A stretch of DNA of 11,421 bases from DATGHS01 sp035307785 (GTDB taxonomy: Bacteria > Planctomycetota > Planctomycetia > Gemmatales > Gemmataceae), in contig DATGHS010000237.1 of NCBI GenBank assembly GCA_035307785.1, forward strand, positions 1 to 11,421, read 5' to 3'. A program made the translations under genes and the position numbers. The notes below the pieces were generated by a model. The model was not told the origin of the DNA, searched no databases, and saw nothing but the letters and a program-made list of their open reading frames with translations. Below are positions 6,494 to 11,421 of the stretch, in pieces (positions within the stretch are counted from its first letter, which is position 1; every line of letters starts with the position of its first letter).

Positions 6494-8881
6494 TTATCCC
6501 TGCACCGGCATGCAGACTTGTTCCAACAACTTTTCGCATTTCTCCTGAATCAGATCGGCCAAGTTCGGCAGCGGTTGGCCGTCCGGCAGGGACTCGGTGA
6601 TTGTCGCCAGCCAGCGCGGGAAGGCGTACAGCGCGGCGTAACCGTCGACGGTAACTGCCTCCATGCGGGCGTGGCGGCCACGGCGCTCGGCGTCTTGCCA
6701 CAGCGTCTTGCTCTTGCCGGAGAGCAGCAAATCGTCTTCGGGCCGCAGCAGAATTAAGTGATCCATCACCGGCGGATCGACATCCATACCGGCGAGCTTT
6801 ATCTCCAGGTCTTTTGGCTTGCCGGCCCCGCGGCCGAGGAACAGACCGATGCCAACTTTCCACGGCGCCCCGGCCTTGCTGGTCCAGTGCGCGAGCGACA
6901 CCACGCCGTAGGTCGGGTGCTCGCCGAAGTTCCATTCAGGCAGCACGTGTTGCAAGCGCCACGGGCCCACCTTCACGCCGTGTTCGTGGCAGGTTTGCAA
7001 AAAGGAACCGAGGCCGGCTTGCAATTCGCGGGTCGCGCCGGTGAGCGCGCCTTCTGGTTCCAGCTTGCGGCGGGCCGAGCGAAGTTCTTGTTCCCATAGT
7101 TCGGAAAGGGCGGTGGTATCCTGCGGCCGCGCTCGCTCTACGGGCTTGGCCAATGGCGGCGTTGCCGGCGTGGTATGGGCAGGAGCTTCTACTGGCGGCT
7201 CTTGCGGAATCTTCGGGGGCGACGTCGAATCCACATTCACGACCGATTTGACCTGCACCGAATCCGGCAAGCGCGGCACCGGCGGAGCGTCGGTTTCCGG
7301 AAAATCGATATGCTCCGGCGCGTCGTCACCCAGACGGCTGTGCGGTTTGTGCCCAGCCGGCAGTGTTGCCGGGGTCGCATGGCTGGCCGCTGCCGGCTCG
7401 GCCGGCATCTCAGGCTTCGGCTGATCGGGTGCCTCGCTATCGCTTTCATACAGGATCGATTCCGGATCGGCGTTGGCCGGAAGGGCGCGCGTCCCCGTCG
7501 GCCGGATGACGCGATCTTCCTCGGAGCCGTAGACCACGTGGTCGAACAGGTGCCGCAGTTGTTGCAGCATGTCGCGCAGCGTGGGCTCCGTGCGGGCGAT
7601 GCGGATGACTTGCTCATCGTTGAACGGATAAATGTCGGCGAGGTCAGCGGAGTCGTGCAGCTCTTGGAGTGCCGGCCGCAGGCGCATTTCCACGACCCGG
7701 CGCACCAGGTCCGGCGATGGTGACTCCAGTCGGACGGCCTTCACGGTACCGTGGTTCGGCACGTGCACGGGGTTGTTCAAACGGTCCTGAATGTAACCGT
7801 CGAGCGAAGGGACGAAGCGATTCCACAGTCCGCGCTCCGCAAAGATCAGAAAGCACAAGCCGTCGATCTGGTGCATCACTTGCACGATGCCGGCGAAAAA
7901 AGACTCGGCGATCTTGTGGGCGTCGTCACTACGGCGCGAGAGAAGCAGGTCTTCGAGCTGGTCGAATGCCACCACGACGGGAATCTTCATGTCGCGGAAG
8001 ACAACCATTAGCACTTTGAGCAGTGCCAGCACCAGGTCCTGTCGTGTTGGCCGGACCTGAAACTCGAGCTCCGCGAAGCCAAAGGTCAGGAAGCTGGCAA
8101 GTTCGGTCTCGTCGTTGAGGAGCACGGCCTTGGCGAAGCCGAGGTAGATCGACCGGCGCATGAGCCCGGCGGTGTTGTGCGCTTCCGTTCGTTCGACGTA
8201 GTCGGTTAGGATGTCCGCGGCCCGCTCGGCTTCGATGCCGGCACCTTCCAAACATTTCTGCACCGGCACGGCCGGTCGCACGCCACCGTTGCGCCCGGCC
8301 AACGTGTCCATGAACCATTGCAGCCGCTCGGCCGCCGCCGACTGCCCCATACCAAGCTTCCGGGCAAAGCGGCTCAGACCGCCCGCTGGAAACAGGTCCA
8401 GCTTTTCGGCCGGACTCAGCTCGGTAAGCGCCTTGATGAGCAACCGGCGCACGAGTTCCTCGCCGATGTACTCCAACGGCCGCATGCCTTTCTGCTTGCC
8501 TCCGCCCAACAGGGTGTCGATAATCTGGAAAAGCAGGTATTCCAGAAAATCGGTGTCTTTCTGATACACCCCGGGAGTGACCAGCAGTTGCCAGGCGCCG
8601 TCGCTGCCGTGCTTGATGGAGTAAAGCAGGTGCGTCTTGCCGGCGCCTTTGTTGCCCAACACCGGCACGACTTCGGAATGCGTCATCGGGTCATAGCGGT
8701 AGAGATCGACGACATTCAACAGCAGATCGCGCTCAGCCGCGAATAACTCGGGCACGTGATAACGAGCGCAAACTTCGTCGTCGGGGTTACGGGCGAAGTA
8801 ATTGCGAAAGGGATTGCCGGCGCGGCGCAGGGATTCGCGAGCGCGGTCATACGTGGATCGTTCGGCAACGGCGGTGGACAT
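6494..8881 (-). CDS. P-loop (AAA+/Orc-STAND-like) ATPase with a proline-rich linker and unknown C-terminal domain
   Basis: This is a 795-aa cytoplasmic protein. The N-terminal lead-in (NPFRNYFARN, 23-32) precedes Walker A GNKGAGKT (76-83). Walker B is PVVVAFDQLED (301-311, Asp307 and catalytic-type Glu310). A sensor-1-like strand follows (LCFLIFAERGLWNRF, 342-356), then YIQDRLNN (363-370) with an Arg in arginine-finger position. A helical lid follows (about 388-450). Residues about 465-588 are a Pro/Ala-rich, low-complexity linker. Residues about 590-795 form a separate folded domain (WRLQHVLPEW, PWKVGIGLFLGRG, MDHLILLRPEDDLLLSGKS) that I cannot assign. The ATG at 8881 has AAGGAG 8 nt upstream, overlapping the stop codon of the winged-helix gene, so the pair is translationally coupled. 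The intact Walker motifs predict ATP binding and hydrolysis. The layout resembles conflict-system or replication-initiation ATPases more than a metabolic enzyme, but the role is unknown. Confidence 0.85.
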   Translation of the reverse strand: MSTAVAERSTYDRARESLRRAGNPFRNYFARNPDDEVCARYHVPELFAAERDLLLNVVDLYRYDPMTHSEVVPVLGNKGAGKTHLLYSIKHGSDGAWQLLVTPGVYQKDTDFLEYLLFQIIDTLLGGGKQKGMRPLEYIGEELVRRLLIKALTELSPAEKLDLFPAGGLSRFARKLGMGQSAAAERLQWFMDTLAGRNGGVRPAVPVQKCLEGAGIEAERAADILTDYVERTEAHNTAGLMRRSIYLGFAKAVLLNDETELASFLTFGFAELEFQVRPTRQDLVLALLKVLMVVFRDMKIPVVVAFDQLEDLLLSRRSDDAHKIAESFFAGIVQVMHQIDGLCFLIFAERGLWNRFVPSLDGYIQDRLNNPVHVPNHGTVKAVRLESPSPDLVRRVVEMRLRPALQELHDSADLADIYPFNDEQVIRIARTEPTLRDMLQQLRHLFDHVVYGSEEDRVIRPTGTRALPANADPESILYESDSEAPDQPKPEMPAEPAAASHATPATLPAGHKPHSRLGDDAPEHIDFPETDAPPVPRLPDSVQVKSVVNVDSTSPPKIPQEPPVEAPAHTTPATPPLAKPVERARPQDTTALSELWEQELRSARRKLEPEGALTGATRELQAGLGSFLQTCHEHGVKVGPWRLQHVLPEWNFGEHPTYGVVSLAHWTSKAGAPWKVGIGLFLGRGAGKPKDLEIKLAGMDVDPPVMDHLILLRPEDDLLLSGKSKTLWQDAERRGRHARMEAVTVDGYAALYAFPRWLATITESLPDGQPLPNLADLIQEKCEKLLEQVCMPVQG

Positions 8882-8889
8882 GAGGCTCT

Positions 8890-8895
8890 CTCCTT
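8890..8895 (-). promoter_or_regulatory. Shine-Dalgarno of the ATPase gene, overlapping the upstream stop codon
   Basis: AAGGAG (minus strand) with 8-nt spacing to the ATG at 8881. Its first base is the last base of the TGA stop (8895-8897) of the winged-helix gene. This suggests translational coupling and matched production of the two proteins. Confidence 0.8.
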
Positions 8896-9761
8896 CAAAT
8901 GCGGATTGCGGATTGCGGATTGCGGAATGATTCGGCTGCCGAGGCGGTGTACGCAGCGGTTGCTTCTAAATCGGATTCTTTATTCCGCAGGCTGGCGTAA
9001 TAAGCGACGAAGTGGCCGATCAGTAGAGCATAAGGCGGTTCCGGCAGCTGGTAAAGCGGGCCGGTCCACGGATGCAGGTAAACCTGGTGCTGTTCGTGCA
9101 GCAGGCGCAGCCCATCGTGAAAGTTACCGATGCTCAGATCCGAACGCGCGCCCTTGATGTTGCGATACAGTTCCGGCAGGGGACAGTCGCCGGCGTTATT
9201 CGCGTGCCACTGCTCCAGCATCGGCGACACCTCGATCGTCCAACCGGCCGCCGAGGTCGCTGTGCAAGCAAGGGATGTATTTGGCCCGTTGTGGTGCGCC
9301 TCAATTGTTGCTGGCAAAATCTGCTGCACCGTGCTTTGCAGCGACTCCACGCTCGCCGCGAGGTTGCGCGTGGCCGTTTGCAGCTCCGCAATTTGTTTCT
9401 GTCTGTCTTCCAAAACGCGCACGAAGTCTTCGAGCACTTGGCGCGGGCTGGCTTGTGACAGCAGCCATTCACGGCCCTTGTCGGTAATGGCACAGATTTC
9501 GCGTGGCTGCTTGCCGCCGGTTTCGAGCGCCAAGACGCGCAGCAAGCCTTCGTCCTTGCAGCGCTGGGCGATTTGCCTGGCCGCAGCGCTCGGGGGGAAG
9601 AGACCCGACGCGGATTTCACGTTAAACAGCGGCAATCCCGCAGGTTCCGCGACCGCACGGGCCAGGGCATCAAACATCAGACGTGTGGACTTGCTCGCCA
9701 AATCTCCCTCCGTGGCCGGCGCGGCAAGAATAAATGCGAGATCGCTCTGTGAGCCCGACAT
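8895..9761 (-). CDS. Winged-helix / coiled-coil DNA-binding-type protein, partner of the ATPase
   Basis: From the ATG at 9761 this is 288 aa; a TTG at 9788 would add nine residues but sits at the edge of a repeat with no Shine-Dalgarno. Residues about 26-101 fit a winged helix: a helical start (STRLMFDALARAVAE), a PPSAAARQIAQRCKDEGLLRV helix-turn-helix-like stretch and a wing ending ICAITDKGREWLL. Residues about 106-148 are a predicted coiled coil (EDFVRVLEDRQKQIAEL ...), suggesting oligomerisation. A linker leads to a second compact domain (about 192-259: CPLPELYRNIK, LSIGNFHDGLRLLH, YLHPWTGPLYQLPEP, GHFVAYYASLR), also winged-helix-like. The last 10 or so residues (RNPQSAIRI) are translated from a heptamer repeat, so the native C-terminus may have been replaced. 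It is first in a two-gene operon with the ATPase. I infer that it may direct the ATPase to DNA or regulate it. No named family is recognised. Confidence 0.8.
   Translation of the reverse strand: MSGSQSDLAFILAAPATEGDLASKSTRLMFDALARAVAEPAGLPLFNVKSASGLFPPSAAARQIAQRCKDEGLLRVLALETGGKQPREICAITDKGREWLLSQASPRQVLEDFVRVLEDRQKQIAELQTATRNLAASVESLQSTVQQILPATIEAHHNGPNTSLACTATSAAGWTIEVSPMLEQWHANNAGDCPLPELYRNIKGARSDLSIGNFHDGLRLLHEQHQVYLHPWTGPLYQLPEPPYALLIGHFVAYYASLRNKESDLEATAAYTASAAESFRNPQSAIRI
8901..8926. repeat. Tandem heptamer repeat at the 3' end of the winged-helix gene
   Basis: There are three and a partial fourth direct copies of the 7-mer GCGGATT (8901-8907, 8908-8914, 8915-8921, then GCGGA). On the minus strand it encodes the C-terminal NPQSAIR tail of the winged-helix protein. 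The ATPase Shine-Dalgarno begins just beyond it. Confidence 0.85.
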
Positions 9762-9792
9762 TGTGTCCAAGAAAGGCGGTTCGTGCAAGAGC

Positions 9793-9907
9793 AGAAGTCA
9801 AAGGTCAAAGGTCAGAAGTCAGAGGTCAGACATTCTTGCGACGATGCGTCTTATGAGCCCTATCTCACTTCTGAACCCCGACTTCTGACCTCTGATTTCT
9901 GACCTCT
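9793..9907. repeat. Paired, inverted heptamer repeats in the divergent intergenic region
   Basis: The left arm (9793-9830) is tandem 7-mers AGAAGTC, AAAGGTC, AAAGGTC, AGAAGTC, AGAGGTC plus AGA. The right arm (9867-9907) carries the complementary units (GACTTCT, GACCTCT, GATTTCT, GACCTCT) in inverse orientation, with a 36-nt spacer between. It fills half of the space between the divergent winged-helix and efp genes, starting 31 nt from the winged-helix ATG, so it probably lies in or next to that operon's promoter. The remaining 85 nt before efp must hold the efp promoter; I see no convincing -35/-10 pair. Confidence 0.85.
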
Positions 9908-9992
9908 TTGTTCCGTATAACATTCTCTTCCGGTAAAGAAGTGGAGTTGTTAAGTTAACCTGGGTGACGAGTCCCAGACGGAGAAAAGCAGT

Positions 9993-10562
9993 ATGGCTTC
10001 GATTGAATTTGTGGATGTTCGCCGCGGCATGGTGGTCAAGCTCGACGATGGTCAACTCTATCAATGCCTCGACCGCGATTTGAATACCCCCGGCAATTGG
10101 CGAGCGATCCTTCAGTTGAAGTTGCGCAACCTGAAGACCGGTTCCATCGCCCTGCAGCGCGTACGGCCGCAAGACAAGGTGGAAGTGGCGTATCTCGACA
10201 AGCGCGAGTTCACGTATTCCTACAAAGACGGCACGGACTACGTGTTCATGGACAGCGAGACCTTCGAGCAGATCACGCTGCCGGCCGAGATTGTCGCCGA
10301 TCAAATGAAGTATCTGAAAGAAAACGACGCCATCCAGATCACGATGTACGAGGGCAAGCCGATGGACATCGAACTGCCCGCCACGGTGAATCTCAAAGTC
10401 GTGGAGACTGAACCGGCCTTGAAGGGCGCCACGGCCGCTGCGCAGTATAAGCCGGCTACGCTTGAAACGGGCCTCAAAATCACTGTGCCGCCCTTCATCA
10501 ACGGCGGCGAGGTCGTGCAGGTCGATACGCGCACCGGCGAATATCTCGGCCGGGCGAAGTAA
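9993..10562 (+). CDS. efp: Elongation factor P, variant with Asn at the modification site
   Basis: EF-P binds between the P and E sites of stalled ribosomes and helps form peptide bonds at proline runs. At 189 aa it has the usual length and all three domains: KOW-like domain I (about 1-64), OB domain II (67-126; DYVFMDSETFEQITL) and OB domain III (130-189; PATLETGLKITVPPFINGGEVVQVDTRTGEYLGR). The domain I loop reads LNTPGNWRAILQLKLRNLKTG. The tip residue that matches Lys34 of E. coli EF-P is Asn35, followed by Trp36-Arg37 instead of Gly and a small residue. That excludes beta-lysylation by EpmA (Lys) and rhamnosylation by EarP (Arg) at this position. No modification genes are nearby. The ATG has GGAG at 9980-9983, 9 nt upstream. 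The SAM hydrolase gene follows 110 nt downstream on the same strand. Confidence 0.95.
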   Translation: MASIEFVDVRRGMVVKLDDGQLYQCLDRDLNTPGNWRAILQLKLRNLKTGSIALQRVRPQDKVEVAYLDKREFTYSYKDGTDYVFMDSETFEQITLPAEIVADQMKYLKENDAIQITMYEGKPMDIELPATVNLKVVETEPALKGATAAAQYKPATLETGLKITVPPFINGGEVVQVDTRTGEYLGRAK

Positions 10563-10569
10563 TTCAAAA

Positions 10570-10656
10570 ACCTAACCCCCTTACCCCCCTTTCCTAAAGG
10601 GAAGAGGGAATTGTTTTCTCCCCCTTCCCTTCAGGGAAGGGGGTCGGGGGTTAGGT
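10570..10656. repeat. Pyrimidine/purine-rich multi-hairpin repeat between efp and the SAM hydrolase gene
   Basis: ACCTAACCCCC (10570-10580) pairs exactly with GGGGGTTAGGT (10646-10656). Inside lies a strong hairpin (CCCCTTCCCT at 10621-10630 with AGGGAAGGGG at 10633-10642) and a weaker, imperfect one near 10588-10608. Together they can fold into a three-stem, cloverleaf-like structure. It occupies nearly the whole 110-nt gap. I recall similar sequences as dispersed repeats in planctomycetes. It could attenuate read-through from efp into the next gene. Confidence 0.8.
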
Positions 10657-10672
10657 AAAGGCCAACCTGATT

Positions 10673-11421
10673 ATGCTTGTCACCCTCAGTACCGATTTCG
10701 GTGCCGCGTCGCCCTATGTCGCGGCCATGAAGGGCGTCTTGCTCGGCGTCAACCGCGATGCGCGGTTGCTCGACCTCAGCCATTCGCTGCCGCCGCAAAA
10801 CATCCGGCATGCGGCGTACTTCCTCGCCCAGGCCGTGCCGTATTTCCCGGACAACACGCTGCATGTTTGCGTAGTCGATCCCGGGGTTGGCACCGAGCGG
10901 GCGATCCTGTATGCCGAAGCAGGCTCGCAGCGGCTCCTGGCCCCCGATAATGGCTGCCTGACCGAAGTCCTCAAAGTGTTGGGTGGGCCCACGCAAATTC
11001 GCCGGCTTGCCGAAGAGAAGTTTTGGCGCCGGTCGATCAGCTCTACATTTCATGGCCGCGACATCTTCGCTCCAGTGGCAGGTCACCTGAGCCACGGCCT
11101 GAATCCGACAGAACTCGGCCCCGAGGTCACCGATATTGTGCAGCTTGAACTCCCGCAACCCCGGCAAGGTGAAAGCTGGCTCGAAGGCGAAGTGGCATTC
11201 GTGGATGACTTCGGCAATTTGATCTCGAATGTGCCGGTGGAAATGTTGCCGACGACGTTTCAAGTCACTGTTGGCGATCAGGAAATCCGGCACTTCGTGC
11301 GGAGCTATGCGGAAGCGAAGCCGGGGGAATTGATTTCGCTCATATCCAGCGATGGCCACCTCGAAGTCGCCCTCGTGAATGGCAATGCTTCGCAGCGCCT
11401 GCGCGCGGACAGCGGCACCGC
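10673..11421 (+). CDS. S-adenosyl-L-methionine hydrolase/hydroxide adenosyltransferase (DUF62), 3'-truncated by the window
   Basis: This family cleaves SAM with water (hydroxide) to adenosine and methionine and is related to fluorinases and chlorinases. The frame is open for 249 codons to the window edge. The N-terminal domain carries TLSTDFG (4-10), DLSHSLPPQN, VCVVDPGVGTERA and LLAPDNGCL, then STFHGRDIFAPVAGHL. The C-terminal domain carries GEVAFVDDFGNLISN and the near-terminal LEVALVNGNASQRL. All expected motifs are present. Members are about 260-280 aa, so only a few residues should be missing. The ATG at 10673 is the first after an in-frame stop at 10652-10654; its Shine-Dalgarno is weak. 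The fluorinase-type insertion loop is not seen, which favours ordinary hydrolase activity. The gene lies downstream of efp, separated by the multi-hairpin repeat. Confidence 0.93.
   Translation, partial: MLVTLSTDFGAASPYVAAMKGVLLGVNRDARLLDLSHSLPPQNIRHAAYFLAQAVPYFPDNTLHVCVVDPGVGTERAILYAEAGSQRLLAPDNGCLTEVLKVLGGPTQIRRLAEEKFWRRSISSTFHGRDIFAPVAGHLSHGLNPTELGPEVTDIVQLELPQPRQGESWLEGEVAFVDDFGNLISNVPVEMLPTTFQVTVGDQEIRHFVRSYAEAKPGELISLISSDGHLEVALVNGNASQRLRADSGT

Noticed and set aside
9762..9788. TTG at 9788 as start of the winged-helix gene
   Set aside because: There is no Shine-Dalgarno and it lies at the edge of the heptamer array. The ATG at 9761 also lacks a strong Shine-Dalgarno, so the start is not certain.
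9793..9907. CRISPR-like array
   Set aside because: Units are 7 nt and contiguous, with no spacers of regular length and no cas genes.
9916..9921. TATAAC as a -10 box for efp
   Set aside because: No acceptable -35 lies 16-18 nt upstream; only heptamer repeat sequence is there.
10631..11359. Minus-strand open frame opposite the SAM hydrolase gene
   Set aside because: The plus strand encodes every DUF62 motif in order; the minus frame has none and starts inside the repeat.

Overview
The window looks like a chromosomal segment of a planctomycete, probably environmental and not assignable to species from here. The evidence is a DUF1549/DUF1553 protein and a DUF3500 protein, both typical of planctomycetes, a HEAT/LecA-like secreted protein of a kind I associate with that phylum, and several families of palindromic repeats between and inside genes. 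No tRNA, rRNA, CRISPR array, transposase or integrase was seen.

Layout. A plus-strand RpoD/SigA-type sigma factor (135-1142) ends in an intrinsic terminator followed by a 27-bp perfect hairpin. Six minus-strand genes follow. These are a secreted DUF3500 protein (1288-2322), a secreted DUF1549/DUF1553 protein (2416-4743), a 64-residue zinc-ribbon protein (4859-5053), a secreted HEAT/LecA-like protein (5344-6348), a 795-residue P-loop ATPase (6494-8881) and a winged-helix/coiled-coil protein (8895-9761). A divergent intergenic region (9762-9992) leads to plus-strand elongation factor P (9993-10562) and a SAM hydrolase/adenosyltransferase (10673 onward) cut by the window end.

How the genes relate. 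The winged-helix gene and the ATPase form a tight two-gene operon: the gap is 13 nt and the ATPase Shine-Dalgarno overlaps the upstream stop codon. It stands alone between ordinary genes and is the best candidate here for an undescribed system. I can support nucleotide binding and probable DNA association, but not a biological role. The DUF1549/DUF1553 and DUF3500 genes may be co-transcribed. EF-P has Asn where most EF-Ps have the modified Lys or Arg.

The second theme is repeats. Three loci (3085-3160, 8901-8926, 9793-9907) are built from degenerate 7-nt units. One lies in frame inside the DUF1553 region, one forms the C-terminus of the winged-helix protein, and one fills much of the divergent regulatory region. 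Three further inverted repeats of different sequence (1223-1282, 6441-6479, 10570-10656) lie between genes.
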